From Natronorubrum halophilum (GTDB lineage Archaea; Halobacteriota; Halobacteria; Halobacteriales; Natrialbaceae): 64,000 bases of DNA. The notes below the pieces were generated by a model. The model did no database searches. It worked only from the letters and a program-made list of their open reading frames with translations, and was not told where the DNA came from. The stretch covers positions 310,001 through 374,000 of the forward strand of contig NZ_QQTY01000004.1 of NCBI RefSeq assembly GCF_003670115.1. Reading direction: 5' to 3'. A program made the position numbers and the translations under genes. Every line of letters begins with the position of its first letter. Within the stretch, counting starts at the first letter, position 1. Shown here in pieces: positions 43,499 to 51,841 of the stretch.

Positions 43499-44242
43499 AT
43501 GTTCAAGGCCATCGTGAGCGCAGAAACGCTCACCAGCGCGCTCGATTCGGTGAGCGTGCTGGTCGACGAGTGCAAGATCCACCTCGAGGAAGACGGTCTC
43601 GAAATTCGGGCCGTTGACCCCGCTAACGTCGGGATGGTCGACCTCTCGCTCGATGCGGCTGCGTTCGAATCCTACGAAGCCGACGGCGGGCTCATCGGTG
43701 TCGACCTTTCACGACTCGAGGACATCGCAGGCATGGCCGAATCCGGCCAACTCCTCCAGCTCGAACTCGACGAGGAGACCCGTAAACTCCACATCCAGAT
43801 CGACGGGCTCGAGTACACGCTCGCGCTCATCGACCCCGACTCCATCCGTCAGGAGCCGGACATTCCGGATCTCGATCTGCCGGCGGAAGTCGTCCTCGAG
43901 GGCAAGGACGTCAACCGCTCGGTCAAGGCGGCCGATATGGTCTCCGACCACATCGCACTCGGCGTTGACGAAACTGACGAGTTCTTCTACGTCAACGCGG
44001 AGGGCGACACCGACGACGTCCACCTCGAACTCACCCAGGACGATCTGATCGATCTGCAGGCCGGCCCGGCACACTCGCTGTTCTCGCTGGACTACCTCAA
44101 GGACATGAACAAGGCCATCCCAGCCGACACCGAGGTCACGCTCGACCTCGGCGAGGAGTTCCCGGTGAAGATCTACTTCGGCTTCGGCGAGGGGCAAGGG
44201 CAGGTTACGTACATGCTCGCGCCGCGAATTCAAAGCGAGTAG
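43499..44242 (+). CDS. pcn: DNA polymerase sliding clamp (PCNA)
   Basis: 247 residues, the standard archaeal PCNA length. It starts [24 protein letters not shown] and ends APRIQSE. Two similar halves are visible, with the interdomain connecting loop around [19 protein letters not shown]. The homotrimer encircles DNA and tethers polymerases, ligase and FEN1. The ATG at 43499 with a TATA box about 29 bases upstream fits a leaderless mRNA; the upstream in-frame extension is not real. As in other halophiles, the surface is very acidic. priL lies nearby, 1.6 kb downstream. Confidence 0.97.
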   Translation: MFKAIVSAETLTSALDSVSVLVDECKIHLEEDGLEIRAVDPANVGMVDLSLDAAAFESYEADGGLIGVDLSRLEDIAGMAESGQLLQLELDEETRKLHIQIDGLEYTLALIDPDSIRQEPDIPDLDLPAEVVLEGKDVNRSVKAADMVSDHIALGVDETDEFFYVNAEGDTDDVHLELTQDDLIDLQAGPAHSLFSLDYLKDMNKAIPADTEVTLDLGEEFPVKIYFGFGEGQGQVTYMLAPRIQSE

Positions 44243-44499
44243 CCGTCACTCGCGACGAACATCTATTTGTACAGCCGCGCTGAGCACCGCCGGCTAGCGG
44301 AGCCGCTGAACGTCGGTAGCGACGATACCGTCTCGAGCGAATGTCGGAGTCACGATCCGAGGCCCGCCGTAATTCACGGTTGGGAGCCGCTCTCAGCGCC
44401 CAGATCCCGCCGACGGTCCATCCGTATGGACGAACGCGTTATTTAATACACACATATAGGAAGGTGACAACCTACCAGTCGCTCCACAGTCGTATTGGT

Positions 44500-44823
44500 G
44501 TGCCCTCCACAGACGATCCCGAAGACGCGGACGGGCCGCGATACGTCACGACGTTCGATCCGGAATCCGGCGAGCGAGCGAGTGAAGCCGTCGTGGCGGC
44601 GGTCGCCGCGCTCGTCGACGCGAACGGAACGACTCTCGAGCCGCTCTACTCCGTCGTCGAACCGGAAGCCCTCGACTCCCTGGTCGAACACGCCCGACGA
44701 GTCGACGACGCCAGCACCCACCGGCTCCGATTTACCTACGAGGGGTTCGACGTCGCCGTCCGAAGCGACGGACAGATACGGATTCGAGATCCCTCCGACA
44801 CGCCGAACCCGGACGCCGAGTAG
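44500..44823 (+). CDS. HalOD1 output-domain protein
   Basis: 107 residues from GTG 44500 (VPSTDDPEDADG). The domain follows: EAVVAAVAALVDANGTTLEPLYSVVEPEALDSLVEHA, a beta region RLRFTYEGFDVAVRSDGQIRI, and an acidic end. This is the haloarchaeal HalOD1 domain, usually found alone or behind a receiver; its molecular role is not known. The start is uncertain: TTTAATA (44442-44448) and CATATAG (44453-44459) are possible TATA boxes, and GTG 44464 would give a 119-residue form. A sister gene occurs at 56641. Confidence 0.75.
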   Translation: MPSTDDPEDADGPRYVTTFDPESGERASEAVVAAVAALVDANGTTLEPLYSVVEPEALDSLVEHARRVDDASTHRLRFTYEGFDVAVRSDGQIRIRDPSDTPNPDAE

Positions 44824-44838
44824 CGAGTCAGCCCGGCG

Positions 44839-45705
44839 TCACTCGTGCTCGTCGAGAAACGCCAGCAGTTCCTCGTTTACGCGCTCTGCGTCCTCGATGA
44901 AAAAGCAGTGGGAGCCGCCCTCGAAGCGCTCGAGTCGGGCGTTCGGAATCGCTTCCTTGAGCAGCGTGCCGTTGGTGGCCGGGACGACCCGGTCGTCGGT
45001 CCCGTGAAGGATCAACGTCGGGACTCGGAGCCCATCGAGGCGATCGCTGACGTCGAAGTTCAGGGCGGCAGCGGCCTGGGCCTCGCGCGCCGGATCGAGG
45101 GCGTCTTGCTCGAGTCGCCACTCGAGGATTCGATCCATCAGGTGCGGATTCCGGTTCGTAAAGCGTTCGTTGAACGCCGGCCGCATCCGGTGGCGGAGTT
45201 TCTCCCGTTCGCTCGCGCCCTTCGGAACGTCGAAGATGAACTCCCGGGTCTCCTCGGGGATCGGCACGGCATCCGGGCCGCCGTGGCTCGTACAACAGAG
45301 CGTGAGCGTCTTCGCGCGGGTGTACTCGAGCGCGTAGCGCTGGGCGATCATCCCGCCCAGGCTCGCGCCGACGATGTGCGCCTCGCGGATGCCCGCGTCG
45401 TCGAGGACCGCCTCGAGGTCCGCCGCGAGCCCGCCGATCGAGTAGCCGGCGAATTTGAAGATCAGCGGCGCGCGAAGTTTGCGCGGCAAGCGCGGAATGA
45501 GCGGTGGCAGTCCGGTATCGGATTGGCCCGTCCCGCGGTTGTCCGGCGCGATAACGTCGAAGGTGTCGGCGACGGCCTCGCGTTGCCAGCGCCACATCCA
45601 TCGACCGTAGCCCAGTCCCTGCACGAAGACGACCGGCGTTCCGTCGCCCTCGCTCTCGTCGTACTCGTAGTGTATCGACACGCCGTCTCGTAGCACCCGT
45701 GACAT
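44839..45705 (-). CDS. Alpha/beta hydrolase
   Basis: 288 residues. The alpha/beta-hydrolase order is intact: VFVQGLGYGRWMW (oxyanion region), the nucleophile elbow VGASLGGM (Ser about 115), HGTDDRVVP with the acid, and GGSHCFFIED with the histidine. RGTGQSD is typical of the esterase/haloperoxidase-like branch. The substrate is unknown. ATG 45705 is natural. It is convergent with the HalOD1 gene and divergent from priL (158 bases between). Confidence 0.88.
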   Translation of the reverse strand: MSRVLRDGVSIHYEYDESEGDGTPVVFVQGLGYGRWMWRWQREAVADTFDVIAPDNRGTGQSDTGLPPLIPRLPRKLRAPLIFKFAGYSIGGLAADLEAVLDDAGIREAHIVGASLGGMIAQRYALEYTRAKTLTLCCTSHGGPDAVPIPEETREFIFDVPKGASEREKLRHRMRPAFNERFTNRNPHLMDRILEWRLEQDALDPAREAQAAAALNFDVSDRLDGLRVPTLILHGTDDRVVPATNGTLLKEAIPNARLERFEGGSHCFFIEDAERVNEELLAFLDEHE

Positions 45706-45863
45706 ACTCGGTGTGATGTGTCGGACCGTCTTGAAATCGACCCTCGTCGGCCGACCCGCGACGGACTCGCTGCCGACGAGCTGATCCAGTACGAGGGTGC
45801 CGCCGGTCGGGAGCGAACGAACAACCAGCGGCTTTAACCCGGCGCGGTAATATCGAATTACCG

Positions 45864-46946
45864 ATGCAGCGACTGCACGCTCGATACCCGTTTCTCGAGG
45901 CGGCCCGCGACGCCGTGGCGACGGAGGCCGTCGATCTGGCCACCGTCGTCGAGCAAGACCGGGCGGTCGTCGACCGCGCCCGCGAGCGCGTCGTGGCGGC
46001 GCTCGAGGACGGCGAGATCGGCGAACCGCGCCGCGAAGCCCGCATCGAGTTGCTCTCTTACCCCGTCGCGCGCGTGCTGGTCTCGATGGTCGACGAGCGG
46101 ATCCTCGTGCGCAAGTACGCCCGCGCCGAGGCCGCGACCGCGTACGACCGATTTACCGCCGATTTCGAGGAAACGACCGAACTCAAGAGCGTCGAATCGA
46201 CGGGGGTGGACCTCGAGACGCTGCTCGCGGAGTTCGACCTGCAGACGGCCGTTCGAGAGACCGCCGACGGCTACCGGATCGACGTCGGCACCTATCTGCC
46301 GCTCGCAGAGGACTTGTGGGCGGACGAGTGGCATCTCGTCAATCGGGCGCTGGCCGACGGCGAGGTCCCGATCACGGACGCCGAACTGCTCACCCTGCTC
46401 CAAGAAGCCATCCGAAGTCACATCGAGACGGGACTCCCCTTCGACGTTCCCGACGTTATCGCGACCGGACTCGAGGACGAGGTCGCTGAGATTCGGGAGG
46501 TGCTGGCGGACCTCGAGTTGACCCGCGAGATCGATACGGTCGTTCCCGACCTGTTCCCGCCGTGTATGAAGGCCCTGTTGGATCAGATTCAGAAGGGCGA
46601 GCACCTGCCCCACCACTCCCGGTTCGCGATCACCGCGTTTCTGGCGAGTATCGGGATGGACACCGACGAGATCGTCGACCTCTATCGGGTGAACTCCTCG
46701 TTCGGCGAGGAGATGACCAGGTACCAGACCGACCACATCCGCGGCGATTCCTCCCCGACGGAGTACTCGGCACCCTCGTGTGCGACGATGCAGTCCTACG
46801 GCGACTGCGTGAACAAAGACGACCTCTGTGAGCGCATTCCCCACCCGATGGCCTACTATGAGGAGCGAATCGACGACGCCGACGACGAAGAGATCGAGGA
46901 CTGGCGAGACGACGGGACCGACGGCGAGTCGGCAAACGGCGATTAA
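45864..46946 (+). CDS. priL: DNA primase large subunit
   Basis: 360 residues. With PriS it makes RNA/DNA primers for replication. The C-terminal domain has the four cysteines of the archaeal/eukaryotic primase iron-sulfur cluster: Cys234 (FPPCMKALL), Cys306 (PSCATM), Cys315 (YGDCVNK) and Cys322 (DDLCERI). The N-domain has the helical PriL pattern (ARYPFLEAARDAV, LLSYPVARVLVSMV). HHSRFAITAFLASIGM is the conserved mid-region. An acidic tail ends the protein. ATG 45864 is about 20 bases after a possible promoter GTAATATCG. priS is not in the window. Confidence 0.93.
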   Translation: MQRLHARYPFLEAARDAVATEAVDLATVVEQDRAVVDRARERVVAALEDGEIGEPRREARIELLSYPVARVLVSMVDERILVRKYARAEAATAYDRFTADFEETTELKSVESTGVDLETLLAEFDLQTAVRETADGYRIDVGTYLPLAEDLWADEWHLVNRALADGEVPITDAELLTLLQEAIRSHIETGLPFDVPDVIATGLEDEVAEIREVLADLELTREIDTVVPDLFPPCMKALLDQIQKGEHLPHHSRFAITAFLASIGMDTDEIVDLYRVNSSFGEEMTRYQTDHIRGDSSPTEYSAPSCATMQSYGDCVNKDDLCERIPHPMAYYEERIDDADDEEIEDWRDDGTDGESANGD

Positions 46947-47095
46947 TCGAGTGTGAGACCGCCGAAAAGCGGCTCGCCTCCTCGAGTGGACTTGCTCTCG
47001 TCACCGTCGATCCATCAAGTCGCTGCAATTCGTCACTAGAGAAAGAAGCGTCCGACCGCCACTCGGTCCGTTCGAAAACGGACGCCGACGCTCAC

Positions 47096-47359
47096 TCAGA
47101 CCGCACTTTTTGCGTCCGCATCGTCGTCCGGTTCGAGTTCGTCTTCGGGTTCGTTCATCAGGAACGCGAGGACGAGCCCGACGGTGGTCAACAGGAGAAT
47201 AAAGCCGATGATAGCGATGACGAGCATCTCGCCGCCTTCTGGCGACAGCGTCCCGTTGTCGGTTCCGTACTGGGATCCGATTCCGAACATGGCGCTGAGC
47301 ATCAAGAGAACGGAGGCGACGGCCACGGCGATTTCGATGATTTGGTCGCGGTCGAGCAT
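47096..47359 (-). CDS. Small two-helix haloarchaeal membrane protein
   Basis: 87 residues from ATG 47359 (MLDRDQIIEIAVAVASVLL). Two membrane helices, IIEIAVAVASVLLMLSAMFGI and MLVIAIIGFILLLTTVGLVLAFL, flank a short loop with NGTLSPEGG. The tail is very acidic (EPEDELEPDDDADAK) and probably cytoplasmic. The longer frame to 47557 is not supported. It resembles a short conserved haloarchaeal family, of which I am not certain of the name. Function unknown. Confidence 0.7.
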   Translation of the reverse strand: MLDRDQIIEIAVAVASVLLMLSAMFGIGSQYGTDNGTLSPEGGEMLVIAIIGFILLLTTVGLVLAFLMNEPEDELEPDDDADAKSAV

Positions 47360-47631
47360 TACCGGACCGGTTTCTTCGGACCGGTCAAAAGCGCTTCGAA
47401 GGGGCGACCGACGAACTCGCAGCAGGAGGACGCGACTGGAGACGCCGATCGGGGCAACGGGTTCGATTTTCACCCGAATTGACGGGGTGGCTTCCCCCAG
47501 CCCCTCATAAAGCACGTGCCGGCGATCGCAGGCGAGCCCGTTATTTCGTTCGAGCACCTACCGTATTCGAATAGCCAACCGACCAGCGACACGTCGATCA
47601 GCCCCGGTGCTGATCCACTCCCGACGCACCC

Positions 47632-48273
47632 ATGAACACAACAGCGTCACCGAAGACACCACTGCCAGTACCGCCCAACAACCGCTTAGCGGGGCGTTCG
47701 CGCCGCGCCCGCACCGAACCGATGTCGGTGTTGCCCCTCGGCGACGGCCTCTACGAGGTCGAGTCGGCCAGCGGGCACACCTATCTCGTCGATCTCGAGG
47801 GCGGACGGTGTACCTGCCCGGACCACGTCTTCCGCGAGGCTCGGTGCAAGCACATCCGCCGGATCGCGATCGAAATCACCGAGGGACGAACGCCGCCGCC
47901 GGGCGAGATCGCCGTCTCCTGCGAGGAGTGTGGCGAGACGATCTTCGTCGACGAAGACGACAACGAGCCCTTCTACTGCGGAGCGCACACGATCTGGCCG
48001 GGCGATACCGTTATCGACCGCGAAACGGGCGACCGACTCACCGTCGTCGACGTCTCCGACCTGCGGGCCGACGCCGTCGAGATCGGCGCGGCCGACACCA
48101 CCGTCGCCGAGTACGCGACGAACGAGCGCTACGATCCCGACGTGCCCGTCGTCGGCGCGGTCTACCCCCACGCCACCGTCGCCACGAACGGCGTCGTCCC
48201 CAAGTCGCTGCGGGTCTACGTCTTCCCGCGAACGCGACTCGAGAAAGCGACACGACCTCAGTCCACGCGGTAG
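47632..48273 (+). CDS. SWIM zinc-finger protein
   Basis: 213 residues. The SWIM motif CxCx(n)CxH is seen as CTCPDHVFREARCKH around residues 61-75, with the preceding strands HTYLVDLEGGR. A second zinc-like pair follows: CEECGE, then FYCGAH. The C-half is a beta-rich domain (GDTVIDRETGDRLTVVDVS...AYPHATVATNG-type). SWIM domains bind DNA or proteins in transposases, Swi2/Snf2 and stress proteins; this stand-alone form is common in haloarchaea. ATG 47632 is used; ATG 47722 (MSVLPLG) would still include both zinc sites. Confidence 0.82.
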   Translation: MNTTASPKTPLPVPPNNRLAGRSRRARTEPMSVLPLGDGLYEVESASGHTYLVDLEGGRCTCPDHVFREARCKHIRRIAIEITEGRTPPPGEIAVSCEECGETIFVDEDDNEPFYCGAHTIWPGDTVIDRETGDRLTVVDVSDLRADAVEIGAADTTVAEYATNERYDPDVPVVGAVYPHATVATNGVVPKSLRVYVFPRTRLEKATRPQSTR

Positions 48274-48320
48274 TCGAGTCCGAAAGCGCGCGACAACGGA
48301 CCTCGAGTTGACTCGTACCC

Positions 48321-48344
48321 TTTTTATTGTTGTTCGTCAACAAC
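48321..48344 (+). promoter_or_regulatory. TATA box and operator-like inverted repeat before the acyl-CoA dehydrogenase gene
   Basis: TTTTTATT (48321-48328) is the probable TATA box, 26-33 bases before ATG 48354. GTTGTT (48329-48334) and AACAAC (48339-48344) form a perfect 6-bp inverted repeat with a 4-base spacer, lying between TATA and the expected start site. A repressor bound there would block transcription. Confidence 0.55.
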
Positions 48345-48353
48345 TATCATAGC

Positions 48354-50195
48354 ATGTCCTCGAGCATCGACTACGGCCGATTCGACGAGGGACGGGCGGT
48401 GAACTACTGGGAACTCGATCGGACGCTCGAGCGGGAGGTTCGGCGGATCTACACCGCCGACGAGTTCGAGTGGGCCGAATCACGACTCTCAGCGTTCGGC
48501 GAGTGCGTCGGCCACACCATCGCGGACAACGCCGACTACGTCGACGATCACGGGCCGGAACTCGAGCCCTACGACAAACACGGCGAGATCCAGAATCTGG
48601 TTCGGTACCCGGCCGAACAACTCGAGAACGAGCGATTGGCCTACGAGATGGGGATCGTCGCCGATTCCTTCGAGGCCCCGCCCGGCCGCGACGAGCCGAT
48701 GCCGCTCTCGCACACCCTCGCGATGCAGTACCTGCTGTGTTACGCCGACGCCGGCTTCGACTGTCCGGTCGCGATGACCGCGGGCGCGGCGCTCGTCCTC
48801 GAGAAGTTCGACGACGGCACCCTCGGCGAGTACTACGACGCCCTGACGAGTCGGGAGTACGAGGGGCTGATCGAGGGTGCGATGTTTCTCACCGAAAAAC
48901 AGGGCGGCAGCGACGTCGGCGCGAACGAGACGCGAGCCGAGTGGAACGAGCGAACCGGGTGTTGGCGACTGTACGGCGAGAAGTGGTTCTGTTCGAATAT
49001 CGACGCCGAGGGCACCCTCGCGCTCGCTCGGACCGAGGACGCGCCCGAGGGAACGGACGGACTCTCGATGTTCCTCGTCCCCCATGCGGACCTCGAGGAC
49101 GGTCCCGTCACGAAAGGCGACCTGCTCGAGGACGGGGCGCTCGAACCCGACGCGGTGAACGACCAGCTGTACCGGCGGCTGAAGGACAAACTCGGTACCA
49201 TCGCCGTTCCCACCGGCGAGGTCGAGTTCACCGGCGCGAACGCGCACCTCGTCGGCGAGGAAGAACGCGGGTTCAGGCAGATGACCGAAATGCTCAACCT
49301 CGAGCGACTCTCGAACGCCGCGGCCTCCTGTGGAATTATGGGCCGAGTGCTGCTCGAGAGCAAGATCTACGCCGCGAACCGCGAGGCCTTCGGCGAGACG
49401 ATCGATCAGTACCCGTTGATGCGTGCGGACCTGGTCGATATGGCAGTCGATCACGAGGCCGCGACGGCGTTTACCTTCGAAGCGGCGCGGCTGTTTGCCG
49501 AGCGCGAGCGGGCGGAACGTCGCTCCGCGGGAACGGCGAGCGCGGCTGACGACGACGCCTACCGCCTGATGCGGCTCCTGATCCCGATCGCCAAGGCCCG
49601 AACGGCGCGGATGGCCGTCGACACCGCCTCCTACGGCATGGAGATCCACGGCGGCAACGGCTACGTGAACGACTTCGTCACCAACCGCATGCTCCGGGAC
49701 GCGCAGGTGCTCCCGATCTGGGAGGGGACGGAAAACGTCCTCTCGCTGGACGTCCTCCGAGCGCTCGAGCGGGAGGACGCCCACGAGCCGTTGCTCGAGA
49801 CCATCGAGGAACGCCTCGAGACGGTGTCGCATCCGGCGCTCGAGGACGCCGCCGAGACGGTCGCGTCGGAGTACCGCGACCTCGCGGGTGCGCTCGCGAC
49901 GCTGGCCGCCGAAGACGGCGAGTACGCACAGCTGTCGGCCAAGCGCCTCGCCCACTACGTCTTCGACGTCTTCACCGCGGCGCTGTTGCTCGCGCAAGCG
50001 CAGGCGGAACTCGAGGACGGCGCCGGCCGACTGGCCCTCGTCGCCCGGCGGTTCGTCTCGAACGAACTCGAAACCGACGACGCGCGGGGGATCACGAGCG
50101 GCGACCGGTTCGCGCTCGAGGCGTTCGAGTCGATCGTCGAGTACGCGCCGGCAGACCCCGAGACGCTCGCGGAGACGGTTTCGGCGGACGACTAG
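48354..50195 (+). CDS. Acyl-CoA dehydrogenase family protein (AidB-like)
   Basis: 613 residues, longer than the usual 380-residue enzymes and like the AidB/long ACAD branch. Typical motifs are seen: MFLTEKQGGSDVGANETRA (flavin region), EKWFCSNIDAEGTLALART, LNLERLSNAAASCGIMGRV and the C-terminal EIHGGNGYVNDFVTNRMLRDAQVLPIWEGTEN-type segment. The enzyme probably oxidises acyl-CoA to enoyl-CoA with FAD, or protects DNA as AidB does. The C-terminal 120 residues are an extra helical part. ATG 48354 follows the TATA/operator region. It is a single gene. Confidence 0.87.
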   Translation: MSSSIDYGRFDEGRAVNYWELDRTLEREVRRIYTADEFEWAESRLSAFGECVGHTIADNADYVDDHGPELEPYDKHGEIQNLVRYPAEQLENERLAYEMGIVADSFEAPPGRDEPMPLSHTLAMQYLLCYADAGFDCPVAMTAGAALVLEKFDDGTLGEYYDALTSREYEGLIEGAMFLTEKQGGSDVGANETRAEWNERTGCWRLYGEKWFCSNIDAEGTLALARTEDAPEGTDGLSMFLVPHADLEDGPVTKGDLLEDGALEPDAVNDQLYRRLKDKLGTIAVPTGEVEFTGANAHLVGEEERGFRQMTEMLNLERLSNAAASCGIMGRVLLESKIYAANREAFGETIDQYPLMRADLVDMAVDHEAATAFTFEAARLFAERERAERRSAGTASAADDDAYRLMRLLIPIAKARTARMAVDTASYGMEIHGGNGYVNDFVTNRMLRDAQVLPIWEGTENVLSLDVLRALEREDAHEPLLETIEERLETVSHPALEDAAETVASEYRDLAGALATLAAEDGEYAQLSAKRLAHYVFDVFTAALLLAQAQAELEDGAGRLALVARRFVSNELETDDARGITSGDRFALEAFESIVEYAPADPETLAETVSADD

Positions 50196-50262
50196 CGGCC
50201 GCTAACGGAGCCGACGGAAGTCGGCCGTCCCGTAGGGACGTGATGTCGGCGACCCGATCGGT

Positions 50263-50330
50263 CGAATCGGCCACCGAATGATGGTTACAGACCGGGCGAA
50301 TCGGCCATCGGGTGATGAATGTAGACCGGC
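50263..50330. repeat. Two tandem 34-bp imperfect direct repeats
   Basis: Unit 1 is 50263-50296 and unit 2 is 50297-50330. Both begin CGAATCGGCCA and end with AGACCGG plus one base, with about eight substitutions between. A shorter partial copy (CGAACGAGTATCGACC) may follow. They lie in the 177-base gap between the acyl-CoA dehydrogenase gene and hjc, downstream of both converging genes. Confidence 0.6.
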
Positions 50331-50372
50331 CGAACGAGTATCGACCGCCTCCCGAGTCGGATTCGAGCCCCG

Positions 50373-50894
50373 TTACTCGAGCAGTTCCGCGGCTTCTTCG
50401 ACCTCCATGACGCCCTTCTCGACGGCGTTAAGCACGCGGAGGATATCCTCGTCCGGGCCGTCGGTGCCGCCGGTGGCGGCCTCCTCGAGCGTGACCTTCT
50501 CGCTCTTGCCGACGAACTCGGCGAAATCGGTGCCCTCCGCGATGGCGACCTCTTTTTTGACTCGGTAGTTGCCGCCGTCGGTGACGTAGAGGTCGCCGGG
50601 GTGGAAGAAGTACCAGTCCTCGCGGTCGAACCGGACGCCGATTCGGGGTTTCGCGCCGAAGTTCTGGGCGAAGTAGATCAGCGCTTCGACTTCCTCGCCG
50701 GTGAGATAGATGGGATCGCCGGCGCTCGATTTGGCTTCGATGGCGTAGAACTGTTCGCTGTCACCCGCGAGAACGTCCGGGAGTTCGCGTTCCGTCGCGG
50801 AACCGCTTGCGGGTGCACGCATCACCGCGAAGCCGGCGTCGTCGAGTGCGTTGACGAGTTCGCGTTCGCGGCGGTCACCCTTCGCCTGAGACAT
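50373..50894 (-). CDS. hjc: Holliday junction resolvase Hjc
   Basis: 173 residues. The first 110 are the archaeal Hjc nuclease: [36 protein letters not shown] (active-site Asp), and FYAIEAKSS (ExK), with [18 protein letters not shown] after it. It cuts four-way DNA junctions in recombination as a dimer. The C-terminal 60 residues (acidic, [21 protein letters not shown]...) are an extension beyond the crenarchaeal protein, common in haloarchaea. ATG 50894. It is 62 bases from the CPBP gene downstream on the other flank. Confidence 0.92.
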   Translation of the reverse strand: MSQAKGDRRERELVNALDDAGFAVMRAPASGSATERELPDVLAGDSEQFYAIEAKSSAGDPIYLTGEEVEALIYFAQNFGAKPRIGVRFDREDWYFFHPGDLYVTDGGNYRVKKEVAIAEGTDFAEFVGKSEKVTLEEAATGGTDGPDEDILRVLNAVEKGVMEVEEAAELLE

Positions 50895-50956
50895 ACACCC
50901 CTCTCACCGGCGATTGCTAATAAAAGAACGGACAGCGCGGCGGAGTTGGCACCCGA

Positions 50957-51778
50957 TTACAGCGGAACGCTCGCGACGAGGTCGACCAGCAACGAGGTGG
51001 TCGGCTCCGTTCCCTCGAGATCGTACTCGAGGGCGATGTAGAGCAGGCCGAACTGGAAGGCGTTGAAGGTGGCGTGGGACGCGATCGGGACGAGGAGGTT
51101 GTCGCTTTTCGCGTAGAGGTAGCCGAAGATGAGCGAGCCGCCGAACACGACCACGATCGGGACGGCGGTCGCGAGCAGCGAGTCCGAGAGGACGGCGTAG
51201 GACAGGAAATGAACGAGCGCGAAGATCGCGCTGGCGATGACGATAGCCTGGGAGCGACTGAACGCCTCGTAGAGGCGCTTTTGGACGATGTTACGGAAGA
51301 GGAACTCCTCCGCCGGCGCGTTGAAGAAGAAGACGATGCCGATCATGACCAGGACCATCGTCGGATCGTCGTTGATGTACGTCATCACATCGTTTTCCGC
51401 GGAGGGCAGCGAGAGCAGACTGACGGCGATGCTCACGAGGACGTAGAACGCGAGGATTCCGACTATGCCCGCGATGACGTACATCCAGCCCCGTTTCGAC
51501 GGGATCCGGAGATCGACGTACGACCAGCCGCGGTCGGTAACGGCGAGGTAGATGGCACCGGCCAGCGCTATGCCGACGAAGTTCAGGGTCAGCAACGCCG
51601 TCCGGGCGGTTATCGACGCATCAGCCGGCGAGGTGATCAACGCAGGATCGAGGAGAAACGCCGGAAGCGTCGTGAAGTTGGGGGCGACGAGGACGCCAAA
51701 GATCGTCAGTCCAATGGCGACGAGCGCCGACCGGAGCGGGCCGGACTCGCGCTCGCGTTGCCGGGTGGGTGTCTCCAT
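50957..51778 (-). CDS. CPBP family intramembrane metalloprotease
   Basis: 273 residues with about eight membrane segments. The Abi/CPBP motifs are present: AEEFLFRNIVQKRLYE (EExxxR, motif 1) and a following FALVHFLSYAV (FxxxH, motif 2), with a third conserved region SHATFNAFQFG (HxxxN). Related proteins process membrane-bound substrates (for example prenylated CaaX-type or signalling proteins); the target here is unknown. ATG 51778. It lies downstream of the giant Bat-type regulator gene on the same strand, 63 bases after its stop. Confidence 0.85.
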   Translation of the reverse strand: METPTRQRERESGPLRSALVAIGLTIFGVLVAPNFTTLPAFLLDPALITSPADASITARTALLTLNFVGIALAGAIYLAVTDRGWSYVDLRIPSKRGWMYVIAGIVGILAFYVLVSIAVSLLSLPSAENDVMTYINDDPTMVLVMIGIVFFFNAPAEEFLFRNIVQKRLYEAFSRSQAIVIASAIFALVHFLSYAVLSDSLLATAVPIVVVFGGSLIFGYLYAKSDNLLVPIASHATFNAFQFGLLYIALEYDLEGTEPTTSLLVDLVASVPL

Positions 51779-51841
51779 AACAGGGTCTACGGGGACCGGG
51801 TCCTTGGGCGTTCCTTTCTGGAGCGGAACGTCGCGCCCGGA

